Shown one piece after another: positions 25,901 through 33,320 of a stretch of DNA of 64,000 nt. Source of the stretch: Candidatus Leptovillus affinis (GTDB taxonomy: Bacteria > Chloroflexota > Anaerolineae > Promineifilales > Promineifilaceae); assembly GCA_016705235.1 (NCBI GenBank), contig JADIYP010000007.1, positions 186,001 to 250,000 on the forward strand, given 5' to 3'. The notes beneath the pieces were generated by a model. It saw only the letters and a list, made by a program, of their open reading frames with translations, was not told the DNA's origin and did no database searches. How positions within the stretch are numbered: position 1 is the first letter of the stretch; the number at the start of each line of letters is the position of its first letter. A program made the position numbers and the translations under genes.

Positions 25901-26240
25901 GCGGCAAATATTTACGTTCTTGCTGCACCCGGCGCAGATGCGCCCGCAAACTGCCGCCATCCACAAATTCCATGGCGATGAACAAGCCCTCTTCAGAGGC
26001 GCCAAAATCAAAAATACGCACGATGGATGGGTGGTCTAGTTTTGCGGCCGTTTGCGCTTCCTGAATGAGCCGGTTGCGAAATTCGGCCTGACGCGCGTAC
26101 TGTTCGTGCATCAGTTTGATGGCCACCTGCCGGTTCAGGTTACGGTCGTGGGCGCGATAAACGGCGCCCATGCCGCCATCCCCCAACAACGATTCAAGCT
26201 GGTAACGATTGTTTATGACGTGACCGATTTTTGTATTCAT
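22953..26240 (-). CDS. receptor Ser/Thr kinase with FHA, TSP3 repeats and CBM9-like exterior
   Basis: A 1095-residue membrane protein. Residues 13-275 are a PknB-type kinase: glycine loop GDGGMGAVY, K42 in VAIK, HRDVKPGN (D140), DFG (168), GTPTYMSPEQ. An FHA domain (ISLGRGADNDIVLPAEGVSR) follows near 335-410, then Ig-like beta domains (about 440-650), one membrane segment near 670-695, and outside the cell calcium-binding thrombospondin type-3 repeats (737-823, DTDGDGLSDTQE and similar), a Thr/Pro/Ser linker and a C-terminal CBM9-like domain (LDGSYNPAEWPNSP at about 915). All catalytic residues are intact. A sugar or cell-wall ligand is a reasonable guess for the exterior domain. Confidence 0.9.
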   Translation of the reverse strand: MNTKIGHVINNRYQLESLLGDGGMGAVYRAHDRNLNRQVAIKLMHEQYARQAEFRNRLIQEAQTAAKLDHPSIVRIFDFGASEEGLFIAMEFVDGGSLRAHLRRVQQERKYLPLSQGLQIGSHIALALDYANKQGIVHRDVKPGNIILKRLTRADKPGEQPFRAVLTDFGLVKLSEGSDMTRTGMTLGTPTYMSPEQCEGLDLDGRSDLYGLGVVLYELFTNRLPFSFQNLSEALAAHTKGVMPPPIHEARADIPPVLNTILSKLLAKDPAARYDTGADLDAALQAAMISLAGTPTQIMTPEADILAQVTDPPPGYELSIDTPGHPPSRVQLTQAVISLGRGADNDIVLPAEGVSRQHAQLQATSLGWEVLDLGGINGTFLNDRRLRAEDPTPLAPGMRVRIGPYVLSLVGPEVTPYESDMAVVAERATAVALGRTTPAAEAIPTAAHAAPVEDPLAIFLPQESFTLEPGRRTPINLEIVNRGPVADRVTVRVQGVPQEWVSTPTEFIDLPAGATTQLSLAIRPPRHRSTPTGRQRMRLELVSQQHPRLRVGAALTLVIGGFVSFEARLSNSQIRLPETVGVTIENTGNATGEFSVTARDPQHALQIRGERGRIHLAGGQTTAVDLELDAKQKSWLGGGEIYPFEVDVSSQAGGRVTLNGEARTGPAIPMALFYTLLAVVVFCSVIGVLTFLFDVGGFFGGSRATSTPTSLPAVYLTETAVALTPTIDATAMTLTPAPGQDTDGDGLSDTQELAIGTDPNNPDTDFDRLSDGDEVLRIGTNPKDRDTDRDILIDGDEVLQFRTDPLRRDTSGDGISDGEAVARGLDPLVFHTPTPTQTAVTSATPTSTLGPPTFTATATSTWTPSATPSITPTPTATQTPSSTPTASPTGSPTATPTITSTPTNTPMPNPSVACLLNPPTLDGSYNPAEWPNSPQIQFQPEGDLSGLVQGYLGRKGNVLYIAWLINDVTDDPSDSLRLYFDTTRNLGDPDTADRFFQIVRDGSLSVQAGIGSNSDGQGWNAGYSSSNWTAVLGEPGSNQWVIEMSIDIAAEMPALANPYGQMAQVLYTGQLATWPAGGISNNASTWQGVNWLPCP

Positions 26241-26297
26241 GAGCCGCCTCTCCTTATTGGCAAGGCAAAAATCAGGCTTGAACCATCCGTCTGATGG

Positions 26298-27344
26298 CTA
26301 TGCTTCTGCCAAAATAGCGCGCAATGTGTTCAGGAAAAGCTCAATTTCCTGATCGCCAATCCAATAATGGGTCACAGCCCGGAAACTACGCCAGCCGGTT
26401 GGCCCGACCCAGATGTTGGCCCGCTGCTGCATAGCTTCGGTGATAACATCCGCCAGGATGGGAACGTCTGGGGCCAGGTTAAAAAAGACCATGTTGGTCC
26501 TCACCATTTCCGGCTGCACCAGGATGCCGGGGATTTGGGACAATCCCATGGCCAGATTTTGGGCGCGTTGATGATCGTCGGCCAGGCGATCCACCATTTG
26601 CCGCAGGGAAATGAGACCGGCGGCGGCCATGACGCCGGCCTGCCTCATGCCGCCGCCCACAACCTTACGCATGCGGTGCGCGTTCTGAATAAATTCGGCC
26701 GAGCCGCACAACACAGAACCGACCGGCGCGCACAAACCTTTGCTGAGGCAGAAGGTGACGGAATCGACGTGTTGGGTGATATCGGCGGCGGGGATTTGTT
26801 GGGCGACGGCCGCGTTGAACAACCGCGCGCCATCCATATGCACGGCCAGCCCGTGCCGGTCGGCAACAGCGCGGATGTCGGCGAAATAGGCGGGGGGCAG
26901 CGGGTAGCCACCCTTGCTGCCATAGCTGTTTTCCACCAGGATGAGACGGGTTTGGGGGAAGTGGGCGTCGTCGGGGGAGACGGCCGTTTCGACGGCCGTT
27001 ACATCCATCCGCCCCATGTCATCCGTAGCCAGCACACGCGGGAAAATACCTCCCAGCGTAGACATGCCGCCCGCTTCATACAAATAGGTATGGGCGTCCT
27101 GGCCCACAATCGCCTCGTCGCCGCGGCCAGCGTGGGCCAAAATGCCCACCAAATTCCCCATCGTGCCGCTGGCAACAAATAAAGCCGCCTCTTTGCCGGT
27201 CATTTCGGCGGCCAGCGCTTCCAATTCACGCACAGTGGGGTCTTCACCGTAAACGTCATCCCCCACTTTGGCCTGAGCCATCGCTTCACGCATGGCCGGT
27301 GTTGGCCAGGAAACTGTATCCGAGCGAAAGTCTATTCTGTCCAT
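26298..27344 (-). CDS. ltaE: low-specificity L-threonine aldolase
   Basis: A 348-residue PLP enzyme that cleaves L-threonine or L-allo-threonine to glycine and acetaldehyde. The N-terminus DFRSDTVSWPTPAMREAM, the segment VGDDVYGEDPTV and LFVASGTMGNL are diagnostic, and the PLP lysine lies in FCLSKGLCAPVGS near residue 200. The length is normal. It lies 52 bases downstream of rdgB on the same strand. Confidence 0.92.
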   Translation of the reverse strand: MDRIDFRSDTVSWPTPAMREAMAQAKVGDDVYGEDPTVRELEALAAEMTGKEAALFVASGTMGNLVGILAHAGRGDEAIVGQDAHTYLYEAGGMSTLGGIFPRVLATDDMGRMDVTAVETAVSPDDAHFPQTRLILVENSYGSKGGYPLPPAYFADIRAVADRHGLAVHMDGARLFNAAVAQQIPAADITQHVDSVTFCLSKGLCAPVGSVLCGSAEFIQNAHRMRKVVGGGMRQAGVMAAAGLISLRQMVDRLADDHQRAQNLAMGLSQIPGILVQPEMVRTNMVFFNLAPDVPILADVITEAMQQRANIWVGPTGWRSFRAVTHYWIGDQEIELFLNTLRAILAEA

Positions 27345-27396
27345 GATTTAAGTTTACGTAATATCGAGCAGTTTGCAAGTTAAAGATGCGGCGAGG

Positions 27397-28002
27397 CTAC
27401 TCGGCCACTATCTGGCGCAAAAGCGGCGTGATTGCCTGCATGGCCTGCCCGCGATGGCTGATCTGGTGTTTGACTGCGGAGGGAACCTGAGCCATGGTTA
27501 CGCCCTGTTCGGGCAGAAAGAAGACCGGGTCATACCCAAACCCGCCGTTTCCGGCCGGTTCCTGAGCAATACGGCCGTTGCACACGCCAACGGCCGTGCC
27601 AATCACCCCTGCCGCATTCGCCAGCACAATGACACAGCGGAAACGCGCCGTCCGTTCCGCCGGGGGAACGTCGCGCAGGTTACGCAGCAGCAAATGATAC
27701 CGGTCGGCGTGAGTCAGGCCGGGGCCGCCATAGCGGGCGGTGTAAACGCCGGGCTGCCCACCCAGCGCATCCACTTCCAGGCCGGAATCGTCGGCCAACG
27801 TTAGCAGGCCGGTTTGGGAAGCGTAAGCCAGCGCTTTCAGCTCGGCATTGGCCTGAAATGTTTCGCCGGTTTCCTCGACATCTTCGGTAATGCCCACGTC
27901 GTCCAGACTCAGCCAGGCGACGTCCAGATCGGCCAGCATTTCGGCAAATTCGGCTACCTTTCCTTTGTTATGGGTGGCCACAAGCAGTTGTTGGTGTCTC
28001 AT
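27397..28002 (-). CDS. rdgB: XTP/dITP pyrophosphatase (RdgB/HAM1)
   Basis: A 201-residue house-cleaning enzyme that hydrolyses ITP, dITP and XTP to the monophosphates. The nucleotide motif LLVATHNKGKVAEF at the start, LADDSGLEVDALGGQPGVY and ARYGG in the middle and GNGGFGYDPVFF, HRGQAM near the end are all intact. It is divergent from the YceD gene, so 28003-28088 must hold two promoters. Confidence 0.95.
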   Translation of the reverse strand: MRHQQLLVATHNKGKVAEFAEMLADLDVAWLSLDDVGITEDVEETGETFQANAELKALAYASQTGLLTLADDSGLEVDALGGQPGVYTARYGGPGLTHADRYHLLLRNLRDVPPAERTARFRCVIVLANAAGVIGTAVGVCNGRIAQEPAGNGGFGYDPVFFLPEQGVTMAQVPSAVKHQISHRGQAMQAITPLLRQIVAE

Positions 28003-28088
28003 GAGTTCCTCTTTTCGTTAACGGCAATATGCAGGGCAGATCATCTATGTTATACTCCAGAGTCAATTCTACCCCAAAGGAGGTTGTG

Positions 28089-28604
28089 ATGGAGAAACAA
28101 CATCCTTCGCGACTGCGTTTCAACTTCGGCTTTCTTGTTGAGGCCAGAATAGGCACCAGCCGCACGATTGAACTCAACTATCCAACCATAGATATTGAGG
28201 ATGTGACATTGTCGCCGCTGCAAGGGCAACTGGAAGTGACGCGCACATCTGAGGGTGTTTATTTGGCCGGGACGCTGCATACGGTAACGGCCGTAGACTG
28301 CGTTCGTTGTCTGGGCGATGCGTATGTGCCGTTAACCGTTTCTCTGGGTGAATTGTTGTATTACCCACCCTGGGATGCGCCGGCCGGCGAATTGTCCGTC
28401 GGTGAGGATGGTTTTATCGATCTGGCGCCGTTAATTCGTGAATTAACCTTGCTGGAAGTGCCCATTCAGCCAATTTGCCGCCCGGATTGTCTGGGATTGT
28501 GCCAGGTTTGTGGCAAAAACCTGAATGAAGGCGACTGCGGCTGCGAGGACGATGACATTGATCCCCGCCTGGCAAAATTGAAAGAATTATTAGATAACGA
28601 GTAA
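28089..28604 (+). CDS. YceD/DUF177 family protein (23S rRNA accumulation)
   Basis: A 171-residue DUF177/YceD protein; E. coli YceD is needed for 23S rRNA accumulation. The signature CVRCLGDAYVPL is followed by a conserved Cys-rich end CRPDCLGLCQVCGKNLNEGD. The frame starts at 28029, but ATG 28089 has AAAGGAGG upstream and gives the family length. In many bacteria rpmF follows directly; here no rpmF is visible and repeats follow instead. Confidence 0.88.
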   Translation: MEKQHPSRLRFNFGFLVEARIGTSRTIELNYPTIDIEDVTLSPLQGQLEVTRTSEGVYLAGTLHTVTAVDCVRCLGDAYVPLTVSLGELLYYPPWDAPAGELSVGEDGFIDLAPLIRELTLLEVPIQPICRPDCLGLCQVCGKNLNEGDCGCEDDDIDPRLAKLKELLDNE

Positions 28605-28608
28605 CTCT

Positions 28609-28815
28609 AGACCCCAAGGGTTTACTGCCAAGAATTTGGATTCGCTGGGTATTAAACCCTTGGGTCTTACCAGAGAGACCCCAAGGGTTTACTGCCAAGA
28701 ATTTGGATTCGCTGGGTATTAAACCCTTGGGGTCTTACCAGAGAGACCCCAAGGGTTTACTGCCAAGAATTTGGATTCGCTGGGTACAAACCCTTGGGGT
28801 CTTACCAGAGAGACC
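28609..28815. repeat. three tandem copies of a 67-68 bp hairpin repeat
   Basis: Units begin at 28609, 28677 and 28744 and are nearly identical. Each is a hairpin with arms AGACCCCAAGGGTTTA and TTAAACCCTTGGGGTCT around a loop that holds GAATTTGGATTCGCTGGG. It fills most of the 293-base gap between the YceD gene and obgE and leaves about 80 bases for an obgE promoter. Confidence 0.9.
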
Positions 28816-28897
28816 CGAACAGTTACGATAACGCATTAGTATTCTCCTGTTCAAGTTAAACTGAACACCAGGATACTTGAACACAAATGGCTAGCAT

Positions 28898-30172
28898 ATG
28901 TTTTTCGATGAGGCAAAAATTTACGTCAAAAGTGGCGCTGGCGGCGATGGGATGATCAGCTTCCGCCGCGAAGCCCATGTGCCACGAGGCGGTCCCGATG
29001 GCGGCGACGGCGGGAACGGTGGCGATGTTGTATTTTACGTGGATAACCACGTGAACAGTTTGGTGAAATATCATCGCAACGTACATCATCGGGCGGAAAA
29101 CGGCCGTGACGGAGGCAAAGCGCGTAAAACCGGCCGCAGCGCCCAACCGCTGCGCCTGCCCGTCCCACCTGGCACGATGATTCGTGACGCCAACACTGGC
29201 GATCTCATCGCCGACCTGACCGACGTTGACCAGGAAGTTGTGATAGTAGCCGGAGGAAAAGGGGGACGCGGCAACATCCACTTTGCCAGCAGCGTACACC
29301 AAACACCCCTTCTGGCCGAGCGCGGCGTCCCGGGCGAAGAAACCTGGCTGATACTGGAATTGAAGATTATCGCCGATGTAGGCATTGTCGGCGTGCCCAA
29401 CGCGGGCAAATCCACGCTGCTCTCGGCCGTATCGGCGGCGCAGCCCAAAATTGCCAACTACCCGTTCACCACCCTGCAGCCCAACCTGGGCGTGGTGAAC
29501 TTAGGCGACTACGAAACGATGGTTTTAGCCGATATTCCCGGCCTGATCGAGGGCGCGTCAGGCGGCGCAGGACTGGGACATGAGTTTCTGCGCCACATCG
29601 AACGGACGCGGGTACTCATCCACCTGCTGGACGGGGCATCCAAAGAACCGCTAACCGATTGGGCCATGATCAATCAGGAGCTGGCGCTGTATGACACCAA
29701 TTTGGGCCTGCGGCTGGATGAACGGCCGCAGCTCGTGGTATTGAATAAAATAGATTTGCCAGACGCAGTGGCCTGGGAGCCACTGGTCGAAGAAGAAGTG
29801 CGTAAGGCGGGGTACGACTTTTGCGCCATTTCGGCGGTAACGGGCCAGGGTGTGCAGCCGATGCTGTACAAAGTCAAAAAAATGCTAGACGATGCCCCGG
29901 CGGTCTATGGCGTTTCTAGTGATGAGATAGTCATCCGCGCGGCTGAAGATGACAATGTGTTTACCATCGAACAGGAGAGCGGCGGCTGGCGGGTACGCGG
30001 GAAAAAGATTGAACGTATTGCCGCCATGACCTATTTTGAATTTGAAGCGACGCTGCTCCGCTTCCAACAAATTTTAGAGAGCATGGGTATTAGCGCAGCT
30101 TTAGAGGAAGCGGGGGTCCAGATCGGCGATACGGTTTACATCGGCGATGATACTTTGGAGTGGGCAGAATAA
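28898..30172 (+). CDS. obgE: GTPase ObgE/CgtA
   Basis: A 424-residue Obg GTPase acting in 50S ribosome maturation and stress control. The Gly-rich Obg domain (1-158) starts MFFDEAKIYVKSGAGGDG; the G domain has GVPNAGKSTLL (about 166), DIPGLIEGASGGAGLGHEFL and NKIDLPD; a C-terminal OCT domain (about 345-424) is present. The last 13 bases overlap the start of nadD, a common Obg-NadD arrangement. Confidence 0.96.
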   Translation: MFFDEAKIYVKSGAGGDGMISFRREAHVPRGGPDGGDGGNGGDVVFYVDNHVNSLVKYHRNVHHRAENGRDGGKARKTGRSAQPLRLPVPPGTMIRDANTGDLIADLTDVDQEVVIVAGGKGGRGNIHFASSVHQTPLLAERGVPGEETWLILELKIIADVGIVGVPNAGKSTLLSAVSAAQPKIANYPFTTLQPNLGVVNLGDYETMVLADIPGLIEGASGGAGLGHEFLRHIERTRVLIHLLDGASKEPLTDWAMINQELALYDTNLGLRLDERPQLVVLNKIDLPDAVAWEPLVEEEVRKAGYDFCAISAVTGQGVQPMLYKVKKMLDDAPAVYGVSSDEIVIRAAEDDNVFTIEQESGGWRVRGKKIERIAAMTYFEFEATLLRFQQILESMGISAALEEAGVQIGDTVYIGDDTLEWAE

Positions 30173-30771
30173 GATTGGGTTTACTGGGCGGGACTTTTGA
30201 CCCGCCCCATTTTGGTCATTTGTGGCTGGCTGAGACAGCCCGTGAGCAACTGCACCTGGATCAGGTGCTTTTTTTGCCTGTGGGGGAACCGCCGCATAAA
30301 GAGGGGAATCAGGTTACGGCCGTTTCCCTGCGTCTGCCCATGACCCAACTGGCTATCGACAATCATACCTCTTTTGTACTCGACACGAGCGATATTGAAC
30401 GGCCGTTACCCCACACCACCTGCTCGCTCATCCCTCTGATACAAGCCAGATACCCAACCGCCGATTTGTGGCTGCTGATCGGCGCGGATTCATTGCGCGA
30501 TTTCCCAACCTGGCATGAGCCGGAAGAGATTATCGCCCAATGTCGGCTGGGTGTTTTGGCTCGTCCGGGTATTGTGGTGGATTGGGCGGCTTTAGAAACG
30601 GCCGTGCCCGGTCTGCGCACGGCCGTCGACGAATTAGATGGACCGACGATGGATATTTCCTCAACGGCCGTGCGTCGTTGGGCCAAACAAAACTACTCCT
30701 TGCGCTATTTAGCGCCAACGGCCGTACTCGAATTCATCCGCCAGCACTCATTATATTGCGCCACTCCCTAA
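30160..30771 (+). CDS. nadD: nicotinate-nucleotide adenylyltransferase
   Basis: A 203-residue enzyme that makes deamido-NAD from nicotinate mononucleotide and ATP. The nucleotidyltransferase motif GGTFDPPHFGHL (10-21) and the C-terminal ISSTAVRRWAKQ motif (SxTxxR) are present. It starts with GTG inside the obgE 3' end, so translation is coupled. Confidence 0.95.
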   Translation: MGRIRLGLLGGTFDPPHFGHLWLAETAREQLHLDQVLFLPVGEPPHKEGNQVTAVSLRLPMTQLAIDNHTSFVLDTSDIERPLPHTTCSLIPLIQARYPTADLWLLIGADSLRDFPTWHEPEEIIAQCRLGVLARPGIVVDWAALETAVPGLRTAVDELDGPTMDISSTAVRRWAKQNYSLRYLAPTAVLEFIRQHSLYCATP

Positions 30772-30824
30772 CACCCCTCGCCAGGAATCTCTCAGGTCGT
30801 CGATAGATAGACTGCTTATTTCAC

Positions 30825-30908
30825 TGTCATTCTGAACGGAGTCTTTGGAGTGAAGCATCCCCGTTTGCCCCAGGGAGGATTCTTCCACGAAGAGCTGGCA
30901 GAATGACT
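30825..30908. repeat. TCATTCTG/CAGAATGA intergenic palindromic repeat
   Basis: Ends TGTCATTCTGAACG and GGCAGAATGAC pair with each other; GGATTCTTC and GAAGCATCC lie inside. Repeats with the CATTCTGA...GAAGAATC pattern are common in bacterial intergenic DNA. It borders a histidine-kinase remnant. Confidence 0.65.
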
Positions 30909-30927
30909 TCAGCCAACTGTAGATCAC

Positions 30928-31173
30928 CGCACAATATTTTATTTACATGCGCCTTCTGAACGCCTAAACCGGGTAGACACCCATGGCCTGGGTTTGTCCA
31001 TTGTCAACCGCATTGGCAACAAATTAGGGGTGCTGGTTGGGATAATAAGTGAAGTGGATGTGGGCAGTGAGTTCTACTTTTTTTACCCGCCGTCTGCGCC
31101 AACTCTGAATAGTTCCTCAGAAAACGATCCATATTTGCAAAAATCCCGTATACAAGTATGGCTGTATCAATGA
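30928..31173 (+). pseudogene. remnant of a sensor histidine kinase (HATPase C-terminal end)
   Basis: In the frame ending with the TGA at 31171-31173 the translation reads APSERLNRVDTHGLGLSIV, then NRIGNKLGVLVGIISEVD and VGSEFYFFYP. This is the F-box/G2 part of a histidine-kinase ATPase domain (GLGLSIV) with its last strand. Nothing upstream encodes the rest of a kinase, so it is a 3' fragment. No start codon or catalytic core is present. Confidence 0.75.
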
Positions 31174-31229
31174 AACGGCCGTCCGTTAACGGCCGTTATC
31201 CTACCCTACCTATTTGGAGAAACGATTAT

Positions 31230-32105
31230 ATGAAAAAGAACCTCTCTGTCCTGTTCATCCTTGCCCTTGGGCTATTTTTGCTGCCCGCCTGTGGTTTGCT
31301 GCAAGAGCCGGCAGCCCCCAGCGCCACGCTGGAAGCTATTCCCCTGGATTCCCAGGCAACGCCCGCCGCTTTGAACCCCGTTACCTCTTCCTCAGGCGAC
31401 ACCACCCAGCCGACCGTGGCCCCATCAGCCGACAATGCCTATCCCGCCAGCGGCGCGGAAGCCGCTCCGGACAGCGCCCCGGCTGAAAACGCCTATCCGG
31501 CCGGGCAACCAGCAGCGCCCCAGGAAGCCGCCCCACCGACCCAGGCCTACCCCGCGCCCGACGCTTCCGCGCCGCGCGTCTTTACCATCAGCCAGGCAGA
31601 TTCCCAGGTAAGTTTTGAACTAGATGAGGATTTGCGCGGCGTGCGCACCACCGTGATAGGCATCACCAATCAGGTCGCCGGCGAACTGGGGATCAACCTG
31701 AACGACCTCAGCACAGCGCAGGTAGGCGTGCTGCAAATAAACGCCCGCACCCTGGCTACCGACAATAATTTCCGCAATCGAGCCATCCAAAATGAAATTT
31801 TAGATACCCAGACGTATGAATTGATTACGTTTACGCCTACGGCCGTTACCGGCCTGCCGCCCAGCGCGGCCGTCGGCCAGGAAGTATCTTTCACCATTAG
31901 CGGCGATTTGACCATCCGCGACATTACCCAACCCGTAACCTTTAATGTGACGGCAACGGCCGTATCGGACACACAGTTGGTGGGCATGGCAACGGCCGTT
32001 GTCTCCCGCGCCGCCTACAACCTCACCATCCCCGAAGTCCCCAACGTCGCCAACGTAGAAGACGAAGTCCAATTAACCATCAACTTCGTGGCCAACGCTT
32101 CCTAA
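31230..32105 (+). CDS. lipoprotein with YceI-like domain
   Basis: A 291-residue predicted lipoprotein: signal peptide with lipobox LPAC (Cys 21), a Pro/Ala/Thr-rich linker to about residue 120 with repeated NAYPA words, then a YceI-like beta-barrel domain (FTISQADSQVSFELDE ... LTIRDITQPVTFNV ... NVEDEVQLTINF). YceI proteins bind isoprenoid-like lipids in a lipocalin-like barrel. The frame opens at 31158, but ATG 31230 with TTGGAGAAAC upstream begins the signal peptide. Confidence 0.88.
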   Translation: MKKNLSVLFILALGLFLLPACGLLQEPAAPSATLEAIPLDSQATPAALNPVTSSSGDTTQPTVAPSADNAYPASGAEAAPDSAPAENAYPAGQPAAPQEAAPPTQAYPAPDASAPRVFTISQADSQVSFELDEDLRGVRTTVIGITNQVAGELGINLNDLSTAQVGVLQINARTLATDNNFRNRAIQNEILDTQTYELITFTPTAVTGLPPSAAVGQEVSFTISGDLTIRDITQPVTFNVTATAVSDTQLVGMATAVVSRAAYNLTIPEVPNVANVEDEVQLTINFVANAS

Positions 32106-32123
32106 GCCAAGGCTGCCCAAACA

Positions 32124-32166
32124 AAAAAGCCGGGCTTCTTTTTGCAAGAAGCCCGGCTTTTATTTT
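32124..32166 (+). terminator. rho-independent terminator, strong
   Basis: A 15-16 bp stem AAAGCCGGGCTTCTT / AAGAAGCCCGGCTTT with a 5-base loop and T-rich tail, 20 bases after the YceI gene. A-rich and T-rich flanks make it bidirectional. Confidence 0.9.
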
Positions 32167-32168
32167 GC

Positions 32169-32227
32169 AGACCCTAGGATTTAAGTTCCAACAGGCCTAT
32201 CTTCTCAAAAGCAAACCCTTAGGGTCT
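32169..32227. repeat. GACCCTAGGATTTAAG / GCAAACCCTTAGGGTC hairpin repeat
   Basis: Second locus of the family at 3996 and 41899; the left arm has diverged. It lies between the terminator and the convergent zinc-ribbon gene. Confidence 0.75.
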
Positions 32228-32237
32228 ATAGCTACCT

Positions 32238-32438
32238 CTAATCATTCGTCTCTACAGGAGCTGGCTTTGGCAAAAACCGCTTCATCTGGCTAATCGACAC
32301 CTTATTCGTTTTCCGGCAGTTCGGACACTCAATAGCATGTGATTTTTGCCGCGCTTCGGCAGCCTCGGCTACCGCCTGAGCCATATACTCCCGGCTCAAG
32401 GTAAACGAATGACGGCAGTAAGAACAATGAACATTCAT
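32238..32438 (-). CDS. small zinc-ribbon protein
   Basis: A 66-residue protein with two Cys pairs (CSYC near 5-8 and CPNC near 38-41), a zinc-ribbon spacing, separated by an Ala/Glu-rich helix. I start at ATG 32438, preceded by GGAGAGA, not at the longer frame start. The C-terminal 20 residues are basic and Pro-rich. Function unknown; it may bind nucleic acid or be part of a larger complex. Confidence 0.75.
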   Translation of the reverse strand: MNVHCSYCRHSFTLSREYMAQAVAEAAEARQKSHAIECPNCRKTNKVSISQMKRFLPKPAPVETND

Positions 32439-32726
32439 GCGAGTCTCTCCTATTCCTGTCACAACCCACGCCAACAAAACGCTTGTTTACCCACCTGACA
32501 AACCGCTTCAGGGGAATCATTCCATCAACGTGAGCCATCATAAAATTCGCTGTGTAAAGCCATTTTAATGGATCGCCAGGGTGAATTCAAGTATTACGTC
32601 AAGTAAATGCGCCCAACGCTCATGCCACCATCATGATTAACCGGCACAATTAAGCCTCCATAAGAAAGCCCTCAATTGGCCTGAAAAAACAACCAAAATT
32701 CATCTTCATCCCTTAAAATCCTGGCA
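32439..32726. other. intergenic region without recognised features
   Basis: Between the divergent zinc-ribbon and signal-peptidase genes. It must hold both promoters, but I see no clear -35/-10 pair and no repeat. Confidence 0.5.
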
Positions 32727-33263
32727 ATGGTCGACATAGATGCACCCATTATGGCCTCCTTGCTCCGTAGGAGCCTGGAGCGGGGGGAAACTCCCCGGCT
32801 CGAGATTAGCAGCAACAGCATGTCGCCGTTACTTCGTCGGGGCGACAAAATCTTATTAGAAGCAATTACACCTGAACAACTCAAAAGCGGCGACATCATT
32901 ACCCTGGTATGGCCAGAATCTTTAGTCACCCATCGGTATTGGGCTAAAGAAGGCGAACCGCACGCTCCCCGTATATTGACCCGTGGAGATCGCCCCCTGG
33001 TTTTCGACAAGCCATGGCCGACAGAAGCGTTGATTGGCCGCGTAAACGGCCGTTCCCGCAACGGCCGTACGCTTTCCCTGACCAATGGCATCGGGCTTCG
33101 GCTCAATCGCCATCTCACCTGGTTGGCCGATCTAGAATTCAGGTGGTGGGGACAACCCACCAGCCCACGCCTGATCCGCCCACGCGGGATCAGGCGCGGC
33201 ATTCGTGGCCTGATATTTGCCTGGGCGACTTTCATGACAGGCATTTGTGGTCTCGGGGCTTAA
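32727..33263 (+). CDS. signal peptidase I-like protein (S26, ER/SipW type)
   Basis: A 178-residue S24/S26-family peptidase. The serine motif SNSMSPLLRRGDKILLE (29-45) has the catalytic Ser at 31; the second motif has His (VTHRYW, H69) in place of Lys, as in ER-type and SipW-type signal peptidases; the RILTRGD motif follows. A hydrophobic segment near the C-terminus (GLIFAWATFMTGICGLGA) would anchor it, while the N-terminus lacks the usual anchor. The next gene is an exported C25 peptidase, a likely substrate or partner. Confidence 0.8.
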   Translation: MVDIDAPIMASLLRRSLERGETPRLEISSNSMSPLLRRGDKILLEAITPEQLKSGDIITLVWPESLVTHRYWAKEGEPHAPRILTRGDRPLVFDKPWPTEALIGRVNGRSRNGRTLSLTNGIGLRLNRHLTWLADLEFRWWGQPTSPRLIRPRGIRRGIRGLIFAWATFMTGICGLGA

Positions 33264-33320
33264 CACAAGCAGCACTTTTTCCGGCAGGGAAATTGAATAA
33301 ACCTTTTGCGAAGCAGAATT

